Origin: JBDHBD01 sp039586095
GTDB taxonomy: Bacteria; Gemmatimonadota; Gemmatimonadetes; Palauibacterales; Palauibacteraceae
Direction of reading: 5' to 3'
Assembly: GCA_039586095.1 (NCBI GenBank)
Contig: JBDHLB010000034.1
Location: 1-64,000, forward strand
DNA: 64,000 nt
Below, in pieces: positions 51,751 through 59,693 of the stretch. Both the position numbers and the translations under genes were made by a program. The notes below the pieces were generated by a model. The model had not been told where the DNA came from. It saw only the letters and a list, made by a program, of their open reading frames with translations, and searched no databases. Each line of letters starts with the position of its first letter. Positions within the stretch are counted from its first letter, which is position 1.

Positions 51751-53218
51751 AGGTCCAGCGCAGATCGAGGTCGCGAGCGGCCCCCGCCTCGTCCAGCCTC
51801 CGGACCGGCGTCACATGCGGCGCCGAAGTCACGAGCTCGGGGTCGTCGGCCGCCTCGCGTGCGATCTCGAGCATGGCATCCGCGTAGCGGTCCAGCTCTT
51901 CCTTGGTCTCGGTCTCGGTCGGCTCGGTCATGAGGGCCTCCGCTACGTTCAGCGGAAAGTAGACGGTCGGCGCATGGAAGCCGTAGTCGAGCAGCCGTTT
52001 CGCGACGTCCATCGTCTTGACCCCGTGTGCCTTCTTGAGCTCGGAGCCGGAGTAGACGGACTCGTGCATCCCGCGGCCGTAGGGGAGCGGGTATGTATCG
52101 GCGAGACGCGCGCTCAGATAGGCGTTGTTCAACACGGCGGCGTCGGCGGTCTCGCGCAGGCCTTCGCGGCCCAGCATCCGGATGTACGTGTAGGCTCGCA
52201 CCATCACGCCGAAGTTGCCGTAGAAGCTGTGCAGCTTGCCGATCGACTCCGGCGTGTCCCACTCGAGGTAGAAGCCTTCGTCGCCCCTTTCCACACGGGG
52301 ATAGGGCAGGTACGGCTCGAGAAGCGCCTTCACGGCCACGGGCCCCGAGCCGGGTCCGCCCCCACCATGCGGCGTGCTGAACGTCTTGTGCAGGTTCAAA
52401 TGGACGACGTCGTACCCCATGTCTCCCGGGCGAGCCACGCCCACGAGCGCGTTGAGGTTGGCACCGTCCATGTACATGAGCCCGCCTGCCTCGTGCACGA
52501 GGTTCGCGATCTCCTCGACCTCCGACTCGAACACGCCGAGGGTGTTCGGGTTCGTCAGCATCATCCCCGCTACGTGCGGGCCCAGCGCCTCTCGCAGGGC
52601 ATTCATGTCCACACGTCCGGTCTTGTCGGACGGGAGCTCGACCAGTTCGTAGCCCGCGAGCGCCACCGTCGCCGGATTCGTCCCGTGGGCCGAGTCCGGG
52701 GTCAGGACGACCCTCCGAGCGGCGTCCTGTCTGGCTCGATGATAGGCGCGCATGAGAAACACACCGGTCATCTCGCCCTGCGCGCCCGCCGCCGGCTGTA
52801 GCGTGATCGCGTCCATGCCCGTGATCTCGCGCAGGATCTCGCCGAGGTCGTACATGAGATGCAGCGCGCCCTGCGCGCTTTCCTGCGGGGTGAAGGGGTG
52901 GAGGCCTCCGAAGCCCGCGAGGCGCGCCGTGGCCTCGTTGACCTTCGGGTTGTACTTCATCGTGCACGAGCCCAGCGGATAGAGCGCCCGGTCCACGTGA
53001 TGGTTCTTGAGCGACAGCTCCGTGTAGTGCCGCACGACCTCGTGCTCCGGCACCTCGGGCAGTCGAGGCGCCTGCTCGCGCAGCGCTTCGGCCGGCAGAA
53101 GCTCGTCCAGGCCGCCCCCGGGCACATCCGCCCGGGGCACGGCCGGTCCGCGGCGCCCGGGCCGGGACTTCTCGAAGATCGTCGGCGTCGACTCGTCCTT
53201 GAACGGGAAGTGGCTCAT
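51734..53218 (-). CDS. gcvPB: Glycine dehydrogenase (decarboxylating) subunit 2
   Basis: 494 residues from ATG 53218, two bases after the stop of the MBL gene. This is the PLP-bearing half of split P-protein: LYPLGSCTMKYNPK, TLQPAAGAQGEMTGVFLMRA, SAHGTNPATVALAGY and the PLP lysine in LNLHKTFSTPHGGGGPGSGP. With GcvPA it decarboxylates glycine and loads the aminomethyl group on lipoyl-GcvH. The two P-protein genes are separated here by a metallo-hydrolase gene. Confidence 0.96.
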   Translation of the reverse strand: MSHFPFKDESTPTIFEKSRPGRRGPAVPRADVPGGGLDELLPAEALREQAPRLPEVPEHEVVRHYTELSLKNHHVDRALYPLGSCTMKYNPKVNEATARLAGFGGLHPFTPQESAQGALHLMYDLGEILREITGMDAITLQPAAGAQGEMTGVFLMRAYHRARQDAARRVVLTPDSAHGTNPATVALAGYELVELPSDKTGRVDMNALREALGPHVAGMMLTNPNTLGVFESEVEEIANLVHEAGGLMYMDGANLNALVGVARPGDMGYDVVHLNLHKTFSTPHGGGGPGSGPVAVKALLEPYLPYPRVERGDEGFYLEWDTPESIGKLHSFYGNFGVMVRAYTYIRMLGREGLRETADAAVLNNAYLSARLADTYPLPYGRGMHESVYSGSELKKAHGVKTMDVAKRLLDYGFHAPTVYFPLNVAEALMTEPTETETKEELDRYADAMLEIAREAADDPELVTSAPHVTPVRRLDEAGAARDLDLRWTFDEDG

Positions 53219-53219
53219 A

Positions 53220-53909
53220 TCAGAACTCGTACGTCCCACCGGGCGGGAGGATGACGACCTGCGCCAGCTCGCCCACCCGCGCCGCGAACGCCTCCGGATC
53301 CTGCTCGATCATTTCGAACGTGTTGTAGTGAATCGGGATGACCGTGTCGGGCCGGATCATCTCCACCGCGCGGGCCGCGTCCTCCGGTCCCATGGTGAAG
53401 TTGTCCCCGATCGGAAGCAGGGCGAGGTCCACCTGTCCGGCCAGCAGCTGCATGTCCGTGATCAGCGCGGTATCCCCCGCGTGGTAGACCGTCGTGCCGT
53501 CCAGCGTGAGCAGGATCCCGGCGGGCAACGTCGTATAGCCTTCCGCCCCCTCGCCGGCCACCTGCCCCCCGTGGAGGGCCGGTGTCAGCTTCACACGACC
53601 GAACGGAAACTCGAAGCCCCCGCCGATGTGCAGCGGGTGGACCGCTTGAATCCCCAGCTTCTCTTGCGCATAGCTGACGATCTCGAAGGTCGCGATCAGC
53701 GTCGCGCCCGTTCGCTCGAGCAGGTCCCACGCGTCGGCCACGTGGTCGAAATGACCATGCGTGAGCAGCAGATAGTCCAGCCGCTCGAAATCCTCGGGCT
53801 TCGCGTCGGCCAGCGGGTTGTCGGTCAGGAACGGGTCGATCAGCAGCCGGGTCCCGTCGTCGGTGACAATCTCCACGCAGGCGTGGCCGTGAAACGTCAA
53901 TGTACTCAT
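53220..53909 (-). CDS. Metal-dependent hydrolase of the metallo-beta-lactamase fold (UPF0173/UlaG-like)
   Basis: 229 residues. Metal-binding motifs are LLTHGHFDHVADAW (HxHxDH), ALHGGQ, YHAGDTALITDM and the final PIHYNTFEM. The start MSTLTFHGHACVEI is typical of the family. Its substrate is unknown. It sits within the glycine-cleavage genes, 27 bp after gcvPA and one base before gcvPB, so it is very likely co-expressed. Confidence 0.9.
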   Translation of the reverse strand: MSTLTFHGHACVEIVTDDGTRLLIDPFLTDNPLADAKPEDFERLDYLLLTHGHFDHVADAWDLLERTGATLIATFEIVSYAQEKLGIQAVHPLHIGGGFEFPFGRVKLTPALHGGQVAGEGAEGYTTLPAGILLTLDGTTVYHAGDTALITDMQLLAGQVDLALLPIGDNFTMGPEDAARAVEMIRPDTVIPIHYNTFEMIEQDPEAFAARVGELAQVVILPPGGTYEF

Positions 53910-53936
53910 CGTTCACTCACCGCTTTATTCACAGCT

Positions 53937-55271
53937 TTATTCACACAGAAGGTCGACCAGGGCGTCGATCTCCTCTTTGGTGTGCTTCTCCGTAAACGCG
54001 ATCAGCAGGCCGTCCTCCACGTCCAGGTCGGGAAAACGCTCGAGCGACACGCCCGGCAGCACACCCCGCTCGACTCCGCGGCGGATCGCCTCGCGGGACC
54101 CCGACGGAAGACGCACGGCGAACTCCCGAAAGAAGGGCGCGTCGGGATACAGGGCTTCGACCCCGCGCTCGGTCAACGTCCGTAGCGCATAGTGCGCGTT
54201 GCGAACCGACGCCTCCGCGACCTCTCTCAGCCCCTCCCGACCCAGCAGAGCGAGGTGAATCGTGGCCGCCAGCGCGAAGAGCCCCTGGTTCGTGCAGATG
54301 TTGCTGGTGGCTTTGCCGCGCCGGATCTGCTGCTCTCGCGTCTGGAGCGTCAGCACGTAGCCACGGCGACCTTCCTCATCCTTCGTGGCCCCCACGATGC
54401 GACCGGGCATGCGCCGCACGTACTTGTCACGCGAAGCGAACAGCCCCAGCAGCGGCCCGCCAAAGCTGGGAGCGATCCCGAACGTCTGCCCCTCGGCCAC
54501 CACGATGTCCGCGCCGAAGTCGCCGGGTGGACGCAGGACCGCCAGCGAGAGTGCATCCGCCACCGCGACGATGGCGAGCGCTCCCACGGCATGCGCCGCC
54601 TCGATGAGCGGCTCCAGGTCCTCGATCAATCCGAGGAAATTGGGACTTTGAACGAGGATCGCCGCGACATCATCGTCGAGCTGCGCTTCTACCGCCTCTC
54701 GCGTGAGCCGGCCGTCCCGTGCAGGCGGGACCACGCGGAGGTCGCCTTCCTTGCCCGCGACGTAGGATTCCACCACCTGGCGGTAGTGCGGGTGCAGGCT
54801 GCCCGCGAGTACCAGACCGGAGCGTCGCTTGATGGCCATCGCCATGAGCGCCGCTTCCGCGGCCGAGGATGCGCCGTCGTACATCGAGGCGTTCGCCACC
54901 TCCATGCCGGTCAGCTCGCAGACCGCCGTCTGAAACTCGTAGATGGCCTGAAGCGTCCCCTGTGCCACCTCGGGCTGGTAGGGCGTATAGGCGGTGTAGA
55001 ACTCGCTACGCCGAATCAGGTGGTCGACGGCCGCCGGTACATGATGGTCGTAGATGCCGGCACCCGCGAAGCTCGTGAGAGCACGGTTCTCTTCGGATAT
55101 ATCCTGGAGCAGGCGGACCGCTTCCCATTCGGACAGAGCGGCCGGAACGTCCAGCTCGCCCTCGACAAGAAGGTGCGAGGGAATGTCGGCATACAGCTGG
55201 GACACGTCGGAGATGCCGACAGACCGCAGCATCTCCGCCCGATCGGCGTCGCTGTGAGGCACGAATGACAT
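53937..55271 (-). CDS. gcvPA: Glycine dehydrogenase (decarboxylating) subunit 1
   Basis: 444 residues, the normal size of the non-PLP half of split P-protein. It begins SFVPHSDADRAEMLRSVGI, contains YDHHVPAAVDHLI, YTPYQPEVAQGTLQAIYEFQ, MYDGASSAAEAALMA and SNICTNQGLFALAATIHL, and ends FTEKHTKEEIDALVDLL. It works with GcvPB as the decarboxylase of the glycine cleavage system. It starts 44 bp after gcvH. Confidence 0.96.
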   Translation of the reverse strand: MSFVPHSDADRAEMLRSVGISDVSQLYADIPSHLLVEGELDVPAALSEWEAVRLLQDISEENRALTSFAGAGIYDHHVPAAVDHLIRRSEFYTAYTPYQPEVAQGTLQAIYEFQTAVCELTGMEVANASMYDGASSAAEAALMAMAIKRRSGLVLAGSLHPHYRQVVESYVAGKEGDLRVVPPARDGRLTREAVEAQLDDDVAAILVQSPNFLGLIEDLEPLIEAAHAVGALAIVAVADALSLAVLRPPGDFGADIVVAEGQTFGIAPSFGGPLLGLFASRDKYVRRMPGRIVGATKDEEGRRGYVLTLQTREQQIRRGKATSNICTNQGLFALAATIHLALLGREGLREVAEASVRNAHYALRTLTERGVEALYPDAPFFREFAVRLPSGSREAIRRGVERGVLPGVSLERFPDLDVEDGLLIAFTEKHTKEEIDALVDLLCE

Positions 55272-55315
55272 GTTGTATCCTGAACGCGTGGCAGCCTCCG
55301 GGGCCGCGGCCGCGT

Positions 55316-55711
55316 CTATCCCTGTTTATCCAGAAAATCCTTGTACCCGGCAGCGTCCAGAAGCTCCGTAAGCTGGCCTGGCTCGGTCACGCGCAGGCGG
55401 ATCATCCATCCGTCACCGTACGGATCGGAGTTGACCAGGCCCGGATCGTCCTCGAGAGACCCGTTCACTTCGACCACCTCGCCCGCCACCGGACTGAAGA
55501 GGTCCGACACGGCCTTCACCGCCTCGATCGTTCCGAACGCATCCATGCGCTCGAAGCTGTCACCCACCTCGGGCAACTCGACGTACACCACATCGCCCAA
55601 TTCGCCCTGCGCGTAGTCTGTGATCCCGACGAGCACCTCGCCCTCCACGTCGGTATCACGCACGTATTCGTGTTCTTCCGTATATCTCAACGTGTCCGGA
55701 GTCTGCGACAT
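55316..55711 (-). CDS. gcvH: Glycine cleavage system H protein
   Basis: 131 residues from ATG 55711 with CGGAGG about 6-8 nt upstream. It contains the family stretch YTEEHEYVRDTD, GITDYAQGELGDVVYVELP and the lipoyl-lysine loop EAVKAVSDLFSPVAGEVVEV. It carries the aminomethyl group between P-, T- and L-proteins. GcvT is not in the window. The leader (80 bp to the previous gene) is too short for a glycine riboswitch. Confidence 0.97.
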   Translation of the reverse strand: MSQTPDTLRYTEEHEYVRDTDVEGEVLVGITDYAQGELGDVVYVELPEVGDSFERMDAFGTIEAVKAVSDLFSPVAGEVVEVNGSLEDDPGLVNSDPYGDGWMIRLRVTEPGQLTELLDAAGYKDFLDKQG

Positions 55712-55791
55712 CCTGTGCCTCCGCGTTTCTTGCGGTTCGAAGGGGTGGTCAAGAGCCGGCAGCCCACAATATTCGGCCGCTCGGTCGGGCG

Positions 55792-56517
55792 TCAATCGGA
55801 TCCGGTGGAGCCCCGTTGCAGCTGCCGAGCCTTCCGCTCGGCGCGCAGTCGCTTGCGGGCATCCTTCTCGCTCTCTCCGGGCAGCCGCACTTTCACCTCG
55901 AGTCCACCCATCAGAGCCAGACCTCGTATCCGGATGGTCGGCGCTCCCGGGGGAAGGCCGGCAGAGGGAGCGCTACTTCCGAACCCGCCCATGATCGGCA
56001 GCCCCTTTACCTCCGTCCGAACGCCCGGCGGTACGATAATCTCCACACCGCCCATGATCGTGACGACCCACACGTCCGTAAGCTCCGCTCCGAACGTCGC
56101 ATCCCGGAAGTCGAGCTCGGCTCCTCCCATAACCGTGGCCACCGTCATGCGGCGGGGCGGAATCCAGGCCCCCTTGCGCTCCACGCCTCCCATGACCGCC
56201 AGCATGAAGTCGCTATCCGGCACCCGCGCGGTCGGGTCGAGGTTGACGCCCGTTTCGACCACAGCCGACGAATCGACCTGTGCCGGCGGTTCCCGGGTTC
56301 GGGTGAGCGCGGGCAGGTCCGAGGTGAGTGCGTCCAGCTGCGCCGTCGTGGAGGCGGCGTAGACAAGATCCAGCCGGCGCTCCAACTCGTCGAGACTGAT
56401 GTTGTCCTCGGCAAAATGAGCGCTCAGCAGCCGAACGGCCCGTTCCCGGGTGCGTGCCGGGACGACGGCTCGATGTTCGGGCGGGTCGGTTGGGTGCGAG
56501 GGAAGATCGGGTGCCAT
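55792..56517 (-). CDS. DUF1707 and LiaF-like domain protein
   Basis: 241 residues from ATG 56517. The N-terminal SHOCT-like DUF1707 unit (about 18-72) reads RTRERAVRLLSAHFAEDN, LDELERRLDLVYAASTTAQL. The C-terminal part is a LiaF/DUF2154-type beta-helix with five Met-Gly-Gly turns: LAVMGGVERKG, ATVMGGAELDF, VTIMGGVEIIVPPG, LPIMGGFG and LALMGGLEVKV. LiaF-like proteins act in envelope-stress sensing in Firmicutes; the role here is not known. It is soluble, as no transmembrane helix is present. Confidence 0.8.
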   Translation of the reverse strand: MAPDLPSHPTDPPEHRAVVPARTRERAVRLLSAHFAEDNISLDELERRLDLVYAASTTAQLDALTSDLPALTRTREPPAQVDSSAVVETGVNLDPTARVPDSDFMLAVMGGVERKGAWIPPRRMTVATVMGGAELDFRDATFGAELTDVWVVTIMGGVEIIVPPGVRTEVKGLPIMGGFGSSAPSAGLPPGAPTIRIRGLALMGGLEVKVRLPGESEKDARKRLRAERKARQLQRGSTGSD

Positions 56518-56624
56518 GCCGGGATCTTCTCTGTGCGGGCGTCGCGGGGCAAGCGACAGGGGTTGATCCGTGAACGCTGGCCCCGGCTTCACGACGCCCG
56601 GGAATCGGAAACGACGCCCGAGCG

Positions 56625-57065
56625 TCAGACGATCTCGACGAGCTCGATCTCGAAGTTCAGGTCGCGGCCGGCCAGCGGATGATTCGCGTCCACGGTGAGG
56701 TTTCCGTCATCGATCGCCACCACCTCGACCTCGACGACCTGACCGCTTTCGGTCCGCATGCTCAGCCTCTGACCGATGTGCGGCTCGAACCCTTCAGGAA
56801 GCACGCCAATCTCGATCGGGATCAGCAGGTCCTCGCGGCGGTCCCCGTACGCCTCTTCCGCCGGGATCTGAGCGTTCACCTGATCGCCGGGGCTCAAACC
56901 GACTACGGCAGCTTCGAAGCCCGGGATCAGGGAACCGTCGCCGATCGTGAACTCCAGCGGGTCCCGCTCGCGGGAGGAATCGAAGACGGTCTCGTCCTCG
57001 AGCGTTCCGGTATAGTGGACTCGGACCGTGTCTCCGTGTTTTGCGCCTGGCACGTCGTTCTCCAT
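56625..57065 (-). CDS. slyD: FKBP-type peptidyl-prolyl isomerase (SlyD-like)
   Basis: 146 residues. An FKBP domain (VRVHYTGTLEDETVFDSS, FTIGDGSLIPGFEAAVVGL) contains the inserted IF chaperone domain (about 70-125: AYGDRREDLLIPIEIGVLP), and ends HPLAGRDLNFEIELVEIV. The His/Cys-rich metal-binding tail of E. coli SlyD is absent, so nickel delivery is unlikely. It assists folding in the cytoplasm. It is the first gene of the 13-gene minus-strand run. Confidence 0.92.
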   Translation of the reverse strand: MENDVPGAKHGDTVRVHYTGTLEDETVFDSSRERDPLEFTIGDGSLIPGFEAAVVGLSPGDQVNAQIPAEEAYGDRREDLLIPIEIGVLPEGFEPHIGQRLSMRTESGQVVEVEVVAIDDGNLTVDANHPLAGRDLNFEIELVEIV

Positions 57066-57179
57066 CGTTCAGGTTGTCGAGTAGGCGGTTCCAGGTTGCC
57101 GCGAAACGCTCATCGCATGCAGTTTGTGGGCCGTGGTATGAGCGCCCGATCGATGAACCCTTTGAAAGGAGGTGATCCA

Positions 57180-57248
57180 GTGTCTGCAGGGAGTAGATCG
57201 AGGTCCGACTCGACAAGGGCAAGCGATCGCCTCAACGCCGGGCTCTAG
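57180..57248 (+). CDS. Possible 22-residue leader or small protein with extreme Shine-Dalgarno site
   Basis: GTG 57180 is preceded at 7 nt by AAAGGAGGTGATCC, complementary over 14 nt to the 3' end of 16S rRNA. The peptide (MSAGSRSRSDSTRASDRLNA, then Gly-Leu) is basic and serine-rich, without a hydrophobic part. It is followed by a hairpin and then a terminator-like structure, so the whole looks like a short transcription unit. No homology is claimed. The SD could also be chance or a decoy site. Confidence 0.35.
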   Translation: MSAGSRSRSDSTRASDRLNAGL

Positions 57249-57339
57249 ATACCCCTTTCGGGGGTTGGCGTTGATGCTGTCGGACTGACCGATAGGAGCC
57301 CGCGAGGGCGTCGCGTCGAGTCGGATCCGAACGAACCCC

Positions 57340-57376
57340 AAAGCCGCGAGCTCCCGGAGCTCGCGGCTTTCTTTTG
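57340..57376 (+). terminator. Strong terminator-like hairpin
   Basis: AAAGCCGCGAGCT (57340-57352) pairs perfectly with AGCTCGCGGCTTT (57358-57370) around a 5-nt loop, followed by CTTTTG on the plus strand. The flanking A and T runs mean it could also end transcripts of the vWA gene coming from the right. Confidence 0.75.
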
Positions 57377-57445
57377 TCCGCACGCACGGGACGGCAGGAC
57401 ACGGATGGCCCGGAGAGACCGCGGCTCCACTGTGGGTACCCGAGC

Positions 57446-58723
57446 TCAGTGGATATGGCGGCTCTTCCGCCGCATGTAGTCCAGCAGCAGGTACTGGCCC
57501 AGGGTGTACGGGGTCGTGAAGTACGCCTTGCCCCGGCAGATGCTCGTCACCTTGCGTACGAAACCGACGAGCGCCGGATCCCGAGCGAGCATGAACGTAT
57601 TGATCGGAATCCTTTCCCGGCGGCAGGCTGCCACCTCGCGAAACGCGTCCCGCAACACCTGCTGATCCAGACCCATCGAGTTCGTGTAGATCCGACCGTC
57701 GGGAAGGGTCATCGCGCTCGGCTTGCCATCCGTGATCATCACGATTTGCTGCATTTCCTTGCGCTCCGCGCGAAGCACGCGGCGAGCGACCCTCAAACCC
57801 TCACCGGTGTTCGTGTGGTACGGACCCACGCGAGCCCGGGCGAGCTCGGCAAGCGGGATCTCCTCGGCCGAGTCATGGAACAACACGCAGCGCAGCGTAT
57901 CGCCGGGAAACTGGACCCGGAGGAGATGGGACAGTGCGAGCGCGACTTTCTTCGCGGGAGTGAACCGGTCTTCGCCGTACAGTACCATCGAGTGACTGCA
58001 GTCCAGCATGAGCACCGTCGCGCAGCTGGATCGCTTCGTCGACCGATGCACCATCAGGTCCTCGTAGCCGACGTCGAGTGGAAAGCGAAGCCCGGCGCGC
58101 ACGATGGACCGCAGCAGCGTTCCCGGCGCATCGATGTTCAGCGTGTCGCCGAACCGGTAGGCGCGTGAGCTCCCTTCCACCTCGACCCCGGTAGACATCG
58201 CCCGGGTCTCGTGCATCCCGGCTCCGGCCTCCCCGTGAGCACCGAGCAGATCGCGCAGGGCGGCATAGCTCAGGAAATCGAGACCTTTCCGAGTCAGCTC
58301 GAATTTCACGGAGCGAGCGGCCCGGTGGCCGACGCTCCCGGGACCCGTGAGCGGTGCCGGTGACGACTCGTCCTGCGACGCACCCTCGACCTGCAGGTAG
58401 CTTTCCTGCACGAGCGCCTCGATGATCTCGTCCAGAAGACCTGCTATGTCCTCCAGCGCCCGGGGATCTCCTTCGCCCCGCAGCGCCTCCATCATCTCCG
58501 GAGTCAGCTTGCCACTTTCCATGAGCTGGCGGAGGATCGCATCGCGCAGGCCGTCCACACTGTCACGCTCGGAGCCGTCGGGGTCCTCGAACGGCGAGCC
58601 CCACCAGGAACCGCCCGCGAAGCCGCTGTTTAGCAGGAAGTCGGACAGCCTGTCGAGCAGTTCCTGGAGATTCAGGGCGTCGAGCAGACTCCCTCTGTAC
58701 TGTTCGTACGTGACGTAGCGCAT
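57446..58723 (-). CDS. von Willebrand factor A domain protein
   Basis: 425 residues from ATG 58723 (RYVTYEQYRGSLLDALN), with AGGAAG upstream; the open frame extends further and would overlap dapF. The N-terminal half is helical. The C-terminal half (about 210-425) is a vWA domain with a complete MIDAS: MLDCSHSMVLYGEDRF (DxSxS), the Thr in GPYHTNTGEG and the Asp in IVMITDGKPSAM. Such proteins pair with MoxR/ChlI-type AAA ATPases to remodel or insert metal into targets. The likely partner is the ATPase at 60740-62212. Confidence 0.88.
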   Translation of the reverse strand: MRYVTYEQYRGSLLDALNLQELLDRLSDFLLNSGFAGGSWWGSPFEDPDGSERDSVDGLRDAILRQLMESGKLTPEMMEALRGEGDPRALEDIAGLLDEIIEALVQESYLQVEGASQDESSPAPLTGPGSVGHRAARSVKFELTRKGLDFLSYAALRDLLGAHGEAGAGMHETRAMSTGVEVEGSSRAYRFGDTLNIDAPGTLLRSIVRAGLRFPLDVGYEDLMVHRSTKRSSCATVLMLDCSHSMVLYGEDRFTPAKKVALALSHLLRVQFPGDTLRCVLFHDSAEEIPLAELARARVGPYHTNTGEGLRVARRVLRAERKEMQQIVMITDGKPSAMTLPDGRIYTNSMGLDQQVLRDAFREVAACRRERIPINTFMLARDPALVGFVRKVTSICRGKAYFTTPYTLGQYLLLDYMRRKSRHIH

Positions 58724-58821
58724 CGCCTTCCTGGTGCCGTGCCGTCTGTCTCTGTACATCTGCGCGACGGCTTCCGTGCGGGCCGAGGCTGGTATGGGCC
58801 GGTCGATCCCTGCCGTGGTCG

Positions 58822-58827
58822 TATAAT
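58822..58827 (+). promoter_or_regulatory. Candidate -10 element of dapF
   Basis: A perfect TATAAT lies 57 bp before the dapF start. No good -35 is seen at 16-18 bp. Its complement reads TATTAT, so it could also serve the divergent vWA gene. Confidence 0.45.
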
Positions 58828-58883
58828 ATGGGGGGAGGCACCGGACGTGCCGTGGCGCTCTCCACCTGAACGAGTGATCGCCA

Positions 58884-59693
58884 ATGAGTCGCTTCAGCAA
58901 ATACAGCGGTGCGGGAAACGACTTCCTCATCCTGCGAGCCGAGGAAGTGGGTCTCGACGACGTGGGACAGCTGGCCCGCCGCATGTGCGCGCGATCCACG
59001 GGTGTCGGTGTGGACGGGCTGATTCTGGTGCGCAGCCTGTCACCCGCTGCCGTCCGGGTTCGGTTCTTCAACCCCGACGGTTCCGAGTTCGGGACGTGCG
59101 GCAACGGATCCCGGTGCGCGGTCCGATACGCGGCCGACCGGGGCCTTGTCGAGGAGGACGAATTCACGCTGGTCACGGACGATGGAGAGGTCGGCGCGGC
59201 ATTGCTCGAGCGTGCCGTGGCGCTCTATTACCGGCTGGACGCGCGCGTGGACCGCTCACTGAAGGTGAGTCTCGGGAACGAGCGTCGGAAAGGTTGGCTG
59301 ATCCAGATCGGTACGCCTCACTTCGTGATTCCTCTCGATACGCTGCCGGAGGGCGAGATCGAGTCGCTCTGTCGGTCGGTCCGGCACGAGCCGGAGCTCG
59401 GTCCGGCTGGCGCGAATGTCGACCTCGTGTCCCTGGCGGGCACCGACAGCGCCGTGATCCGCACCTTCGAGCGGGGCGTCGAGGCCGAGACGAGGGCATG
59501 TGGCAGCGGAGCGATGGCTGCGCTGCTGGCGCTCCGTAAGGCGGGGCTGGCCGGCAGGTCGCTGTCTCTCGAGACGCGCAGCGGCGCAGTCCTGACTGTC
59601 GAGCTGCTGGACGACGAGGAGGGCCGGGTCATCCGCCTCTCGGGCCCTGCAGATCACATCTTCGACGGCGTGTTTCCAGACCGAACCGGGTGA
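58884..59693 (+). CDS. dapF: Diaminopimelate epimerase
   Basis: 269 residues. It starts FSKYSGAGNDFLIL. Both catalytic cysteines are present: FGTCGNGSRCAVRYAA and ETRACGSGAMAAL. It converts LL- to meso-diaminopimelate for lysine and peptidoglycan synthesis. The stop overlaps the mutY start (GTGA). Confidence 0.96.
   Translation: MSRFSKYSGAGNDFLILRAEEVGLDDVGQLARRMCARSTGVGVDGLILVRSLSPAAVRVRFFNPDGSEFGTCGNGSRCAVRYAADRGLVEEDEFTLVTDDGEVGAALLERAVALYYRLDARVDRSLKVSLGNERRKGWLIQIGTPHFVIPLDTLPEGEIESLCRSVRHEPELGPAGANVDLVSLAGTDSAVIRTFERGVEAETRACGSGAMAALLALRKAGLAGRSLSLETRSGAVLTVELLDDEEGRVIRLSGPADHIFDGVFPDRTG

Larger units (their letters stand above)
57066..57445. other. 380-bp gap with strong SD site, tiny ORF and hairpins
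   Basis: The gap lies upstream of slyD and downstream of the vWA gene, both on the minus strand. On the plus strand it holds a 14-nt Shine-Dalgarno match (57165-57178), a 22-codon ORF (57180-57248), a small hairpin (CCCC-TTTC-GGGG, 57252-57263) and a strong hairpin with a T-rich tail (57340-57376). The slyD promoter must also be here but I cannot place it. Confidence 0.6.

Noticed and set aside
55712..55791. Glycine riboswitch before gcvH
   Set aside because: Only 80 bp separate gcvH from the previous gene and no aptamer-like structure is visible.
57160..57190. Possible end of a 16S rRNA gene on the minus strand
   Set aside because: Only the last 14-16 nt match; the conserved sequence expected just before the anti-SD tail is absent, so this is a Shine-Dalgarno-type site.
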